Shown here: positions 1 to 7,611 of the stretch, in pieces
Numbering within the stretch: position 1 is the first letter of the stretch
Layout: each line of letters begins with the position of its first letter
Assembly: GCA_003507515.1 (NCBI GenBank)
Contig: DNVL01000007.1
Span: 1-12,141, forward strand
DNA length: 12,141 bases
Direction: 5' to 3'
Source: Legionella sp.
GTDB lineage: Bacteria; Pseudomonadota; Gammaproteobacteria; Legionellales; Legionellaceae
The notes under the pieces: generated by a model
Seen by the model: the letters and a program-made list of their open reading frames with translations, nothing else
Databases searched by the model: none
What the model was told of the DNA's origin: nothing
Program-made: the position numbers and the translations under genes

Positions 1-22
1 AGGCGTGGGGCTCATTCCGGCG
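1..22. repeat. Left copy of 22-bp terminal overlap
   Basis: Bases 1-22 are identical to 12120-12141 and lie in the same reading frame of the same enoyl-CoA hydratase domain. This is a sequence-end overlap, not a biological repeat inside the gene: superimposing the two copies reconstitutes one continuous fadN. The non-redundant unit is therefore 12,119 bp. Confidence 0.95.
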
Positions 23-547
23 GGCGGGGGTTGCAAAGAAATGGCCATGCGTGCTGCATTAAAGGCGAAGGGCTTGGATTTGATGGCCGTTATTCGGCCC
101 TACTTTGAGCAAATAGCCATGGCGACGGTTGCTAGCAGTGCGCCGGATGCACAAACAAAAGGTTATTTGCAGGCACATGATGGATGGGTTATGCATCGAG
201 ACGAGGTGCTTTTTGCCGCATTGGCAACCGTCAAATGCATGCAGGCATCGAACTATAAGCCGCCGCTGAGCACACGTTTTGCGGTCGCAGGGCGCGAGGG
301 GCACGCGCAGTTACAAGCCGGTTTGGTGAATTGGCTCGAAGGTGGGTTTATTTCTGAATATGATTATTATTTAGCAAATCAATTGGCAGGCGTGTTGTGC
401 GGGGGAAATGTCAATTCAGGCGAGCACGTGGATGAGCAGTGGATGCTTCGTTTAGAAAAAGAAGCATTTATGGCGCTCGCAACAAATCCATTAACCCAAG
501 CCCGTATCGCTCATTTGTTGACGACTGGAAAGCCATTGCGTAATTAA
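2..547 (+). CDS. fadN: FadN-type 3-hydroxyacyl-CoA dehydrogenase/enoyl-CoA hydratase, C-terminal part
   Basis: This is the C-terminal quarter of the fused beta-oxidation enzyme whose N-terminal part lies at 10282-12141. The open frame begins at the window edge (codon at position 2) with GVGLIPAGGGCKE, the glycine-rich segment after the second crotonase catalytic glutamate, so it starts in mid-domain. The GTG at position 5 is not a true start. The rest is the helical C-terminal region typical of FadN proteins, ending KPLRN. Joined to the right-hand part through the shared 22 bases, it gives a 794-residue protein; B. subtilis FadN is of similar size. The stop codon is 12 bases upstream of fadA, so the two are almost certainly cotranscribed. 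Function, from family knowledge: hydration of 2-enoyl-CoA and NAD-dependent oxidation of 3-hydroxyacyl-CoA in the cytoplasm. Confidence 0.93.
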   Translation, partial: GVGLIPAGGGCKEMAMRAALKAKGLDLMAVIRPYFEQIAMATVASSAPDAQTKGYLQAHDGWVMHRDEVLFAALATVKCMQASNYKPPLSTRFAVAGREGHAQLQAGLVNWLEGGFISEYDYYLANQLAGVLCGGNVNSGEHVDEQWMLRLEKEAFMALATNPLTQARIAHLLTTGKPLRN

Positions 548-553
548 GGAGAT
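547..553 (+). promoter_or_regulatory. Ribosome binding site of fadA
   Basis: The purine-rich AAGGAGA immediately follows the fadN stop codon, seven bases before the fadA ATG at 560. It fixes the fadA start and fits translation from a fadN-fadA transcript. Confidence 0.75.
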
Positions 554-559
554 TGAATC

Positions 560-1744
560 ATGACCGATGTATACATAGTAGATGCGCTTCGTACGCCTGT
601 TGGCAAAGCACCGCGAGGTGTGTTTAAACACACATTACCGGATGATTTATTGGCGCATACGATAAAGACGTTAAAAACACGCCAAACCACGGTTGATTGG
701 GAGGCCATTGGCGATGTGGTGATTGGCTGTGCTATGCCGGAGGCAGAGCAGGGCATGAACGTGGCGCGCATTGCATCATTATTGGCTGATTTGCCTCAGT
801 CGGTGCCGGCTATGACGGTCAATCGATTCTGCTCGTCTGGCGTGCAAAGCATCTCTACAGCGGCTGCCGGTATTCGTCAAGGTGACCTGTCGCTTGCATT
901 GGCCGGCGGTGTGGAAAGCATGTCCATGGTGCCCTTAGGTGGAAATAAATACACCGCAAATCCGGCTATTTTCGACAATGAGCACATCGCCATTGCTTAT
1001 GGCATGGGGATTACGGCGGAGCATGTAGCCAAACGATGGCACATCACGCGTGAGGCGCAAGATGCCTTTGCAGCAGAGAGCCATCGACGCGCTATTTTAG
1101 CGCAACAGCGGGGTGATTTTGATGCGGAAATAGTCCCCATGCCCATCATCGACAGGCATGTGAATTTAGTGACAGGGGTTGTAGAGTGCAGGGAGCGCAT
1201 GATCATGCGCGACGAAGGCCCGCGTGCTGAAACGTCTTATGAAGCCATTGCGCGATTAAAGCCTGCTTTTGCAGCGAAAGGCACGGTGACTGCGGGCAAC
1301 AGTTCACAAATGAGTGATGGGGCGGGCATTGCCTTGTTGGCAAGTGAGGCTGCATTAAAACAATATCAATTACAGCCCTTAGGGCGATTGTTGAGTTATG
1401 CTGTGGTCGGTGTGCCGCCTGAAATCATGGGGATTGGGCCCGCTCATGCGATTCCATTGGCGCTTAAACGCGCAGGATTAACGCTTGACCAAATGGATTG
1501 GATCGAGCTAAATGAAGCGTTTGCGGCCCAAGCCCTTGCGGTGACAAAGGAGTTAAATCTGCCCTTGGATAAAGTAAACCCATTGGGCGGTGCCATTGCA
1601 TTAGGACATCCTTTGGGCGCAACCGGTGCCATTCGAACAGCGACCTTGCTGCACGGATTACGTCGCACGAAAGGACGTTATGGGATGGTAACCATGTGCA
1701 TTGGAACCGGCATGGGGGCTGCGGCTATTTTTGAAGCGTTGTAG
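560..1744 (+). CDS. fadA: Acetyl-CoA C-acyltransferase (3-ketoacyl-CoA thiolase)
   Basis: A 394-residue thiolase, the last enzyme of beta-oxidation: it cleaves 3-ketoacyl-CoA with CoA to give acetyl-CoA and a shortened acyl-CoA. The three catalytic elements are present. The acyl-accepting cysteine is C91 in RFCSSGVQS, the histidine is H350 in ALGHPLGATGA, and the second cysteine is C380 in CIGTGMGAA. The LNEAFAAQ motif is at about 317-324. Length matches the family (about 390). It sits 12 bases behind fadN with a good Shine-Dalgarno, so the two form an operon in which FadN feeds FadA. Its 3' end overlaps the convergent hemY 3' end by 20 bases (1725-1744). A biosynthetic thiolase (acetoacetyl-CoA forming) is the alternative, but the fadN neighbour argues for the degradative enzyme. 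Confidence 0.95.
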   Translation: MTDVYIVDALRTPVGKAPRGVFKHTLPDDLLAHTIKTLKTRQTTVDWEAIGDVVIGCAMPEAEQGMNVARIASLLADLPQSVPAMTVNRFCSSGVQSISTAAAGIRQGDLSLALAGGVESMSMVPLGGNKYTANPAIFDNEHIAIAYGMGITAEHVAKRWHITREAQDAFAAESHRRAILAQQRGDFDAEIVPMPIIDRHVNLVTGVVECRERMIMRDEGPRAETSYEAIARLKPAFAAKGTVTAGNSSQMSDGAGIALLASEAALKQYQLQPLGRLLSYAVVGVPPEIMGIGPAHAIPLALKRAGLTLDQMDWIELNEAFAAQALAVTKELNLPLDKVNPLGGAIALGHPLGATGAIRTATLLHGLRRTKGRYGMVTMCIGTGMGAAAIFEAL

Positions 1745-2912
1745 CCAACAACAAACCATGGCGGTACGCTTCACAAGCCGCCAGTTTATCATCTAATTCC
1801 TCTAGAAGAGCCCCCAACTCCGCGTAAGCTTCAGGCGTTGGGGTGCACTCAATGCTGGCATCGATATAGGTTTTCGCTTTCCCCCATAACTGATGCGATT
1901 TACAAATTCGACTTAAACATAAATACAAGCTCGCTGAGTGCGGGTTTTTCTTTAGAAGCGATTCAGCAAAATTCAGTTGGTTTTTGTTCTGTTTGATTTG
2001 TCCATACAGCATTATCAATGGGTCATCGAACTGCTTTTGTAGACAACGCCGTAAGATCGATTCTGCTTGAGTCTCATCCTGCGTGTTCAATAAAAATTGG
2101 CAGTATTCTGCCATGATCTCAGGATCATTGACCAATACTTTGGGCAGTGCTGTCACGAGCGCTGTGATGGCCTCTGGTTGACGTTGTCTAATGAGGTCTT
2201 GCAGGGCTTGTAAATAGGCGTGTCTCTGCAAGCGCACAAATGCTTCCTCCGATACCACATCATGCCGTCTTAAAGCGGGCAGGAGTGCTATCAATTGAGG
2301 CCAGTCTTTCACTTCTTCATACAGATGCATTAATAATTTTAAGACATACGGGTGATGAGGGGATAAATCTTGCAAGTGTCTCAATGTGGCCAGCGCTTGC
2401 TCCCACTGCCGGTTGGCCAATTGCAATTGTGCTTGGGTTAATTCAACGGCTATCTTCGCTTCAGGCATGGATTGTTGCGCTTCACGTAAATAGTCATCCC
2501 GCAGTTTGCTGTCACCCATTTCTTGTGCGGCACGCGCGGCAGTTAAGTAGTTGAGCAGTGGCCTATCGGTATCAGGCAATGCATTGATCAAATGATTTCT
2601 TGCCCGCAGCCAATGCCCTTCACTGAATTCAATCAACCCTTGGCGCGTATTTTCTTGTGCATGGTGGGCGCGACGCAATGCCCGCCAACGCGTCCAAGAC
2701 TGTGGAATATGGGCCATCCAATGCAGTAACAACAAGAGCCCATGCAGCATTAAAAAAAACAAACTCAAGCCTAAAATAGCGACAGTGAGCGTGCTTTCAA
2801 TGGTCCAATGATGGACGGCAATCAATACATAACCTGGATCAAGGTGCAATTGCACGCCTAGCCATACAGATGCTAGCAAAAGGGCACAAATCAGTATGCT
2901 GCGAATCATCAT
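1725..2912 (-). CDS. hemY: HemY, membrane-anchored TPR protein of heme biosynthesis operon
   Basis: A 395-residue protein of the proteobacterial HemY family (not protoporphyrinogen oxidase, which shares the name in Bacillus). Two hydrophobic segments lie near the N-terminus, residues about 4-20 and 42-65, on either side of a short loop carrying the family signature DPGYVLIA. A helical, leucine/alanine-rich region of TPR-like repeats fills the rest (about 85-390). Family knowledge places it in the inner membrane as an accessory factor of tetrapyrrole synthesis; no catalytic activity is established. Its ATG overlaps the hemX stop as ATGA, so translation is probably coupled. Length is close to E. 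coli HemY (398). The 3' end runs 20 bases into the convergent fadA, leaving no room for a separate terminator. Confidence 0.92.
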   Translation of the reverse strand: MMIRSILICALLLASVWLGVQLHLDPGYVLIAVHHWTIESTLTVAILGLSLFFLMLHGLLLLLHWMAHIPQSWTRWRALRRAHHAQENTRQGLIEFSEGHWLRARNHLINALPDTDRPLLNYLTAARAAQEMGDSKLRDDYLREAQQSMPEAKIAVELTQAQLQLANRQWEQALATLRHLQDLSPHHPYVLKLLMHLYEEVKDWPQLIALLPALRRHDVVSEEAFVRLQRHAYLQALQDLIRQRQPEAITALVTALPKVLVNDPEIMAEYCQFLLNTQDETQAESILRRCLQKQFDDPLIMLYGQIKQNKNQLNFAESLLKKNPHSASLYLCLSRICKSHQLWGKAKTYIDASIECTPTPEAYAELGALLEELDDKLAACEAYRHGLLLATTLQK

Positions 2913-3934
2913 GGGTGCTCCTCTGCAACGCTGCTTTGAGCCATGGACTCAATCCATTGGTTGAGCAACAACAAGGAGCGCCCCAAGGCGGGTTTTGCCT
3001 GATGCAATTGGGTTTTTTGCATCGTCGTCAATTGTTGAAGGAGGGACTGCGTGATGGGATTCGTCAAATCAAAACCGCGTCTCAAGGTGTCGATGGCTTG
3101 AGTCAGTGATAATTGATACACTGCTGGGTTGTGTTGGATGATGGCCCATTGTGTCTCTTGAAGATTGAGGCGAATATTTTCTCGTAACATGGATTCATAG
3201 GCCGGTGTAAACAAGGGTTGAATGGCCTCTTCATGATGCTGAATCACCACGAGCTGTTCTAACTGATGCAATGTGACTTCAAGCCTGTCCCGCCATGTTT
3301 TCGAGGACTTTTGAGCGAGCTCTGATGACGGGGGCAGTGATCGTGAGGGCATTTTTTTTACCTTCAAACGATCAATGATGTGTTGTGCTGCGTCCAACTG
3401 TGTGAACAATCCGGTAATATCCACAGGAGAGAGGGCTTGCCATTCGGCTATCTCTTTTGCAATGGCTTGGCGTACGGGAAATACGCGTGGATCATGCACG
3501 GTTGCCAGCTGAGCATCGGCAGCTTGCAGGAGCGCCACTGTTGTGGCTGCATTGTCACTCCATTGCGCGTTGATGCAGGATAACTCCAAGTAATAGCGAA
3601 CTTTCAACAGCAGCCAGTCATTGCTTTGGTAGCGGTGTTCCAGTTGTGCTGTGGCTATATGAGCGCTTAATGCATGTAGATTTTTCTTGGATAAACGCAG
3701 TGTTTCTTGTGTCGAATTCAGTTGTGCCTGCGTTTCTACTTGTTGTTGTTGGAGTACGCGAGTCTCTGCGGCTATTGTTGACACTTGTTGGCGCGTTTTC
3801 ATCGCCGTGACAATGGCGCGCGATAGGCTTGCAAGCACTATAACGGCGATCAAGACCACGGCTGAACGGCGTAAAAATTTTACAAGACGGGTTCGCTTGC
3901 GTGCGGTTGTTTTTATTTCATTGGTGTCAGTCAT
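2909..3934 (-). CDS. hemX: HemX, membrane-anchored coiled-coil protein
   Basis: A 341-residue HemX-family protein. A basic N-terminus (KTTARKRTRLVKFLRR) precedes one transmembrane helix at about 27-45, then a Gln/Thr/Leu-rich stretch (about 50-95) that looks like coiled coil, and a long helical periplasmic-type domain. The conserved feature WLLLKVRYYLELS is at about 107-119. E. coli HemX (once called a uroporphyrinogen-III C-methyltransferase) has no residues for that activity, and none are seen here, so I keep the function as unknown accessory. It lies between hemD and hemY: the start overlaps the hemD stop by 8 bases (ATGACTGA) and the stop overlaps the hemY start by 4, indicating one transcript and coupled translation. 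Slightly shorter than the E. coli protein (393). Confidence 0.9.
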   Translation of the reverse strand: MTDTNEIKTTARKRTRLVKFLRRSAVVLIAVIVLASLSRAIVTAMKTRQQVSTIAAETRVLQQQQVETQAQLNSTQETLRLSKKNLHALSAHIATAQLEHRYQSNDWLLLKVRYYLELSCINAQWSDNAATTVALLQAADAQLATVHDPRVFPVRQAIAKEIAEWQALSPVDITGLFTQLDAAQHIIDRLKVKKMPSRSLPPSSELAQKSSKTWRDRLEVTLHQLEQLVVIQHHEEAIQPLFTPAYESMLRENIRLNLQETQWAIIQHNPAVYQLSLTQAIDTLRRGFDLTNPITQSLLQQLTTMQKTQLHQAKPALGRSLLLLNQWIESMAQSSVAEEHP

Positions 3935-4679
3935 GCTTAAATCCTTTTAAAGCTGTCAATATCGTGTCATGGTGGCAGAGATGAATGCATTTCATTCCCA
4001 GTGAAGCCCCCACCGTCGCCAAGCGCTCACTGATCACAAGGCATGGTTTACTACAAAACCAAGACTGTCCTTTGCCCGCAAAGGCATCTAAAAGATTCCG
4101 CATGGCTTGCTCACTAGTGAAGAGTATAATATCTAGTGCGTCATCCTGCCATAGTGAATTGATTTCTGTGCGATCAAATAAGGGTGGCTGGGTACGATAG
4201 ACATCCAGTGATATCAAACGGGCCCTGCGAGCCAATAAGGTCTCGGTTATCAATGTTCTTCCGCTGGCACCTTTGATCAATAAGACCGTATCGTTTTCTA
4301 TTTGCTGCAACGCATCCAAGGTGAGCAAGTGCTCGCTATCGGCTATAGCAGGAACCTGATGCACTTGAATCCGTTGCTGGCTCAATGCGGCTGCCGTAGC
4401 CGTGCCCATTGCGGTCACGCAAATGCCCGCTGGCCAAGGCATGGCCGCTTCTGTTAACCGAGCAAAAAAATAATCTACCGCATTTGCACTGATGAACAGC
4501 GCGTGTTGAATGGATGCTAGCGCTGGGAGTTGGGGCAACCAATCATGAGGCGTGGGTTCAATGAGCAATGCAGGCAAGTCAATGGGCAAACCACCTGCAT
4601 CGCGAATGGCTTGGTTGAGTGCTTCCCCTTGTTTGGATGGGCGCGTATTGAGCACTCGTAATCCATTCAGTTCACTCAT
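3927..4679 (-). CDS. hemD: Uroporphyrinogen-III synthase
   Basis: A 250-residue HemD. It cyclises hydroxymethylbilane with inversion of ring D to give uroporphyrinogen III, the precursor of heme and siroheme. The N-terminal VLNTRPSKQGE, the interdomain ISANAVDYFF segment (about 63-72), the IKGASGRTLI motif (about 135-144), the conserved tyrosine Y161 in LDVYRTQPP, and the C-terminal ILFTSEQAMRNLL segment are all present. Sequence conservation in this family is low, but length and order fit. The ATG overlaps the hemC TGA as ATGA, so HemD is made next to HemC, which supplies its unstable substrate. Cytoplasmic. No anomaly seen. Confidence 0.93.
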   Translation of the reverse strand: MSELNGLRVLNTRPSKQGEALNQAIRDAGGLPIDLPALLIEPTPHDWLPQLPALASIQHALFISANAVDYFFARLTEAAMPWPAGICVTAMGTATAAALSQQRIQVHQVPAIADSEHLLTLDALQQIENDTVLLIKGASGRTLITETLLARRARLISLDVYRTQPPLFDRTEINSLWQDDALDIILFTSEQAMRNLLDAFAGKGQSWFCSKPCLVISERLATVGASLGMKCIHLCHHDTILTALKGFKHD

Positions 4680-5602
4680 AATTTAGCCAATAATTCAGTC
4701 GCACCTTCGTCGAGTAATGTTTGTGCGCATCGCTCGGCCATGGCCATTGCATCTTCTGGATTTCCCCGTTGGGTATTGCGTAAGATGGTTTTACCATTCG
4801 GCGTGGCCACCTTCGCGCGCAACACTAGTCGTGTGGAATCATCATCCAACGCGCAATAAATTGCAATGGGCACATGGCAGTTGCCGCCTAACAATGCATT
4901 CACACGGCGTTCAGTTCGCACTGACAAGGCTGATTGTGCGTCATTTAATGGGGCAATCAAACGCAGAACGGCATCGTCATCCGTTCGACATTCGAGTCCT
5001 AAAGCCCCTTGCCCGCAAGCGGGCAGCATGATGTCGTCCGGCAGGACTTGTGCAATGCGCTCTTGCATGCCCATGCGTTCAAGGCCGGCAACCGCTAGCA
5101 CAATGGCATCAAAATCATGCTGGTCCAGCTTGGCTAGGCGGGTATGAATGTTTCCCCTCAATGGCAACATCTGCACATCAGGCCGATAAGCCAACAGTTG
5201 GGATTGACGCCTCAAACTGGTCGTGCCGATGCGGGCTCCAAGGGGTAGGGTATTTAAGCAGGAATAGACAGGACTCACGAGCGCATCAAAGGGGTTGTCT
5301 CGTTGACAAATCGCGGCTAAAGACAGCCCATCAGGGAAGAGTGTTGGGACATCTTTCATGGAGTGAACGGCCAGATCGGCGCGTTTATCCAGGAGTGCGT
5401 CTTCCAATTCTTTTACGAAGAGTCCCTTGCCGCCAATGGTCAATAACGCCTCTTTGAGAAAAGCATCACCCGATGTCACCATGGGCAGGAGTTCAACGTG
5501 AAGATCGGGCCAATGGTGCAGAAGGGCGGCACGAATATGCTCGGCCTGCCATAATGCCAAGGGACTTTTACGTGTAGCAATGCGCAGTTTCTGTTGTGGC
5601 AT
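4676..5602 (-). CDS. hemC: Hydroxymethylbilane synthase (porphobilinogen deaminase)
   Basis: A 308-residue HemC, which condenses four porphobilinogens into hydroxymethylbilane on a covalently attached dipyrromethane cofactor. Visible landmarks are RIATRKSPLALWQA at the N-terminus, catalytic D84 in HSMKDVP, the GTTSLRRQ and LRGNIHTRL arginine motifs (about 126-155), AVAGLERMG, LPACGQGALGLE, and the cofactor-binding cysteine C242 in LGGNCHVPI. D84 and C242 have the same numbers as in the E. coli enzyme. It is first gene of the hemCDXY cluster, with a candidate promoter just upstream. The start is ATG at 5602; translation from there begins exactly at the conserved KLRIATRKSPLA block. Confidence 0.97.
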   Translation of the reverse strand: MPQQKLRIATRKSPLALWQAEHIRAALLHHWPDLHVELLPMVTSGDAFLKEALLTIGGKGLFVKELEDALLDKRADLAVHSMKDVPTLFPDGLSLAAICQRDNPFDALVSPVYSCLNTLPLGARIGTTSLRRQSQLLAYRPDVQMLPLRGNIHTRLAKLDQHDFDAIVLAVAGLERMGMQERIAQVLPDDIMLPACGQGALGLECRTDDDAVLRLIAPLNDAQSALSVRTERRVNALLGGNCHVPIAIYCALDDDSTRLVLRAKVATPNGKTILRNTQRGNPEDAMAMAERCAQTLLDEGATELLAKL

Positions 5603-5632
5603 GGGTCTATGGGCGTCGATGAAATTAATGCG

Positions 5633-5660
5633 ATGGTACCATACTCACGCGTTAAGTGAA
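5633..5660 (-). promoter_or_regulatory. Candidate promoter of the hemCDXY operon
   Basis: Reading the minus strand, TTCACT (5660-5655) and TACCAT (5638-5633) are separated by 16 bases, and the -10 is preceded by TGG, an extended -10 arrangement. Each hexamer matches sigma70 consensus at four of six positions. The predicted transcript would start about 25 bases before the hemC ATG. The evidence is pattern only. Confidence 0.35.
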
Positions 5661-5742
5661 TCGGAACGCATCCCAAATGGCATATCCACCTTGAAAGGTC
5701 AATCCGACCCGCCAGATACATCGCGGGACGGATGAAAAATAC

Positions 5743-6222
5743 TTAAAATGGGATGTCGTCATCCAATTCTTCAAAGGCGACTTGAGCCGCGGTATCTGGA
5801 GCGGCTTGTGTTGATTTACGTGTGTTTTGGGCAGCTGGCGATTGTTGGGACATGGATGGATCATCATTGTATGCAGATGATTGTCCTTTTCCGTCTAGCA
5901 TTTGAAAGTCTGATGCTACAATTTCAGTGGTGTATTTATCTTGGCCTTGTGGATCTTGCCACTTTCGAGTACGCAAGCTGCCTTCAACATACACTTTTGA
6001 GCCTTTGCGAAGATATTCACCTGCAATTTCGCCCAATCGGTTGAAGCAAACAACGCGATGCCATTCCGTGCGTTCTTGTTTATTACCGGTTTCTTTGTCT
6101 TTCCATGATTCACTTGTAGCGACAGAGAGGGTTGCAACCGCATTGCCATTGGGCATGTATCGGACCTCAGGATCCCCGCCAATGTTGCCAATTAAGATAA
6201 CTTTATTAATTCCACGTGCCAT
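5743..6222 (-). CDS. ssb: Single-stranded DNA-binding protein
   Basis: A 159-residue SSB from the ATG at 6222. The N-terminal OB fold runs from [21 protein letters not shown] to about residue 110. The ssDNA-contacting aromatics W40, W54, F60 and W88 sit at the same residue numbers as in E. coli SSB. A low-complexity Gln/Ser/Ala linker (about 113-148) leads to the acidic tip DDDIPF, which binds partner proteins in replication and repair. An upstream in-frame extension to 6351 exists, but homology begins at 6222 and an AGGAGA ribosome site lies eight bases before it, so the shorter start is right. No uvrA is seen next to it, unlike E. coli. About 140 bases separate it from hemC. Confidence 0.96.
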   Translation of the reverse strand: MARGINKVILIGNIGGDPEVRYMPNGNAVATLSVATSESWKDKETGNKQERTEWHRVVCFNRLGEIAGEYLRKGSKVYVEGSLRTRKWQDPQGQDKYTTEIVASDFQMLDGKGQSSAYNDDPSMSQQSPAAQNTRKSTQAAPDTAAQVAFEELDDDIPF

Positions 6223-6230
6223 ATTTGTAC

Positions 6231-6237
6231 TCTCCTG
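6231..6237 (-). promoter_or_regulatory. Ribosome binding site deciding the ssb start
   Basis: On the minus strand CAGGAGA precedes the ATG at 6222 by eight bases. It supports this ATG over upstream in-frame codons, which would add a non-homologous leader of 43 residues. Confidence 0.75.
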
Positions 6238-6258
6238 CTTGCGATGGTTAGAGCGACT

Positions 6259-6287
6259 AGTATACTCAATCGAGAAGCCGCAGACAA
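6259..6287 (-). promoter_or_regulatory. Candidate sigma70 promoter of ssb
   Basis: On the minus strand a TTGTCT -35 (6287-6282) and a TATACT -10 (6264-6259) are separated by exactly 17 bases, matching consensus at four and five of six positions. Initiation would fall near 6252, giving a leader of about 30 bases that includes the AGGAGA site. No CTGT-N8-ACAG LexA box was found in the region, although E. coli ssb has one nearby. Confidence 0.5.
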
Positions 6288-6351
6288 TTATAACTATCTT
6301 TGGGCAGCGATTCCCGCTTACTTTAGTTAATACCCCACAATCGTGGCGCAA

Positions 6352-6486
6352 GGTTAAAATAAGATCAATGCAACCGACAGGCGGAACGAAATCTCATTTT
6401 TAACCCGAGTCAATCTGTATTCATTTCGTTCAAAATCGAAATAAAAAATAGCAAAAAACCACGAGCACTTTTTTATCGCCCTAACC
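6352..6486. other. AT-rich gap between ssb upstream region and transposase remnant
   Basis: No open frame with recognisable content. The stretch is rich in A and T, with runs of A and T near 6443-6475. It carries a nine-base inverted pair, GAACGAAAT at 6384-6392 and ATTTCGTTC at 6423-6431, and a shorter hairpin ATTTCG/CGAAAT (6423-6428, 6437-6442). Because it borders the 3' side of a transposase remnant it may include that element's end, but no matching second terminus or target duplication could be recognised. Confidence 0.4.
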
Positions 6487-7164
6487 TTATCCTAGCAACC
6501 AACCCCGTTCACCAGGAGGTGGTCTGGATGATGGATCACCAATAAATGTATAAAGCTGATGCCAACTCTCAAACACTCCGATACTGATTAACGTTCGAAC
6601 CCGCTCAAACAGCGTTGTTAATCGACTAGTATGCTTGCGTGCTTGTTGATAGACCTTGCAGCAAAGCTGCTGAACCTGATCAATCAAGAAAGCCAGCATC
6701 ATTAGCATGGTCATAACAGAGCACAGATTTTTGTATCCATGGCCATAATTATGCTCAAAATTGTACCCTTGATTTTTGAGCGTATTGAAGGTTTCATTCT
6801 CGATTCGCCACCGAGACCGCCCGGCGCGCATAATTTGGTAAACATTTTTTTCTGAAATACAGAGTTTTGTGACCCAGCTAAAATACTGCCGTTTACCTGA
6901 TTTTTTTGTTTCCCAATATTCCAATACATTGACGCGGTAATCATGGTTGGCGTCGTTCAAGGGGACATTGTCATAGTATCGAAAATCATGTTGTGTGCCA
7001 TCTTCGTCCGTTTGAGTGTACGTCATTGGTTTCAGATCTTTTATCCAATCAAATAAATAAGCATGGTCGCCAGCTTTGACACCAATGACATAATTCATAT
7101 TGAGTGAATCAAGCAAGGACAGATGTGGAGCGTTGGAGGCTAGTCCATCTTCAACAATCAGCAC
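6487..7164 (-). pseudogene. DDE transposase remnant (IS4-like), C-terminal half
   Basis: A frame of about 225 codons matching only the C-terminal half of an IS4-type DDE transposase. It opens with [14 protein letters not shown], the region of the second catalytic aspartate (D6 here). It then carries the R-W-x-I-E-x-x-F-x-x-L-K block containing the third acidic residue (E122), followed by NQGYNFEHNYGHG and a hydrophobic segment. The region with the first aspartate, normally some 200 residues upstream, is missing. Only four sense codons (RVKV) separate an in-frame stop from LIVEDG, and the GTG at 7164 is not a credible natural start. The upstream bases instead belong to a DUF559 gene. The element is therefore decapitated and inactive as seen. 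IS family assignment (IS4 versus a relative) is uncertain. Confidence 0.85.
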
Positions 7165-7454
7165 TTTAACACGTCATGATTCCAAAATCGCAAGACCTTA
7201 AATCCACGCTTGCTCAGCTCAGTTGTCCGATGTGCATCATAGGCCTGATTCACTTGGTGTTGTCCACCATCGAGCTCAATAATCAGCCGTTTTTCAATGC
7301 ACACAAAATCAACAATAAAAGACCCGATAGGCACCTGTCTTTTGAACTTATAGCCCATACGATTTGCACGTAGATTGTACCAAAGATGCTTTTCTGCATC
7401 CGTACTGTTCTTGCGCAGTTCACGAGCATATTGCCGAAGCGTAGCCTTATCCAT
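7158..7454 (-). pseudogene. DUF559 (Vsr/endonuclease-like) protein, C-terminus missing
   Basis: A 98-codon frame of the DUF559 family, small proteins with a restriction-endonuclease-like fold related to very-short-patch repair nucleases. It shows the usual [17 protein letters not shown] opening, then [16 protein letters not shown] (D49) and the ELDGGQH motif (E60, D62, H66). Family members generally continue past the FWNNDVL segment with a further 15-20 residues. Here the frame ends two codons after WNHDVL, exactly where transposase sequence begins, so it appears truncated. The ATG at 7454 is preceded by GGAGAGGGAA, supplied by the adjacent GC-rich inverted repeat. The biological role of stand-alone DUF559 proteins is not established. 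They often occur next to repeats like this one, suggesting mobility. Confidence 0.8.
7161..7173. other. Junction between truncated DUF559 gene and truncated transposase
   Basis: Within these 13 bases DUF559 homology (HDVLK) stops and transposase homology ([10 protein letters not shown]) starts, in different frames. The sequence here can be read as either partner over about ten bases, which fits joining at a microhomology. It may be an illegitimate recombination point, or an assembly chimera. Confidence 0.55.
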
Positions 7455-7455
7455 T

Positions 7456-7525
7456 TCCCTCTCCCCAACCCTCTCCCGCGAAATAGTCTTGCTTATTTTT
7501 CATTTTCCCGGCGCGGGCGAGGGGG
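7456..7525. repeat. REP-like GC-rich inverted repeat
   Basis: CCCTCTCCCGCG at 7469-7480 pairs with CGCGGGCGAGGG at 7512-7523 (11 of 12 positions complementary) around a 31-base AT-rich loop. A further copy of the CCCTCTCCCCAA motif lies to the left from about 7457. This is the widespread CCCTCTCCC-type extragenic palindrome that in many bacteria lies beside DUF559 genes. It could also form an RNA hairpin between rpn and the DUF559 gene, but no clear T-run follows on the minus strand. Confidence 0.6.
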
Positions 7526-7611
7526 CTGTTCCGAGTAATCAATAGTTCCGTGAATCTTACTCATTGGGGCATAGTCTACGAGAAATATTTTTGCGATGCA
7601 CCTGCAAACCC

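Noticed and set aside
5..547. A separate 180-residue protein starting with GTG at position 5
   Set aside because: It begins inside the crotonase motif VELGVGLIPAGGG and is the continuation of fadN from the right end.
4717..5457. Plus-strand open frames opposite hemC
   Set aside because: They are antisense shadows of a gene with strongly conserved motifs, lacking ribosome sites and recognisable domains.
5708..5727. Terminator hairpin CCCGC/GCGGG between ssb and hemC
   Set aside because: The stem is only five pairs with a ten-base loop, and no T-run follows on the minus strand.
5743..6351. Longer ssb with 43 extra N-terminal residues
   Set aside because: The extension has no SSB homology, would include the predicted promoter, and the AGGAGA site fits the ATG at 6222.
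6443..6475. Rho-independent terminator after the transposase remnant
   Set aside because: A and T runs face each other, but the potential stem is almost pure A-T with no GC-rich core.
7441..7530. CRISPR-like repeat array in the CCCTCTCCC region
   Set aside because: Only two related motifs in inverted orientation, with no regularly spaced direct repeats or cas genes.
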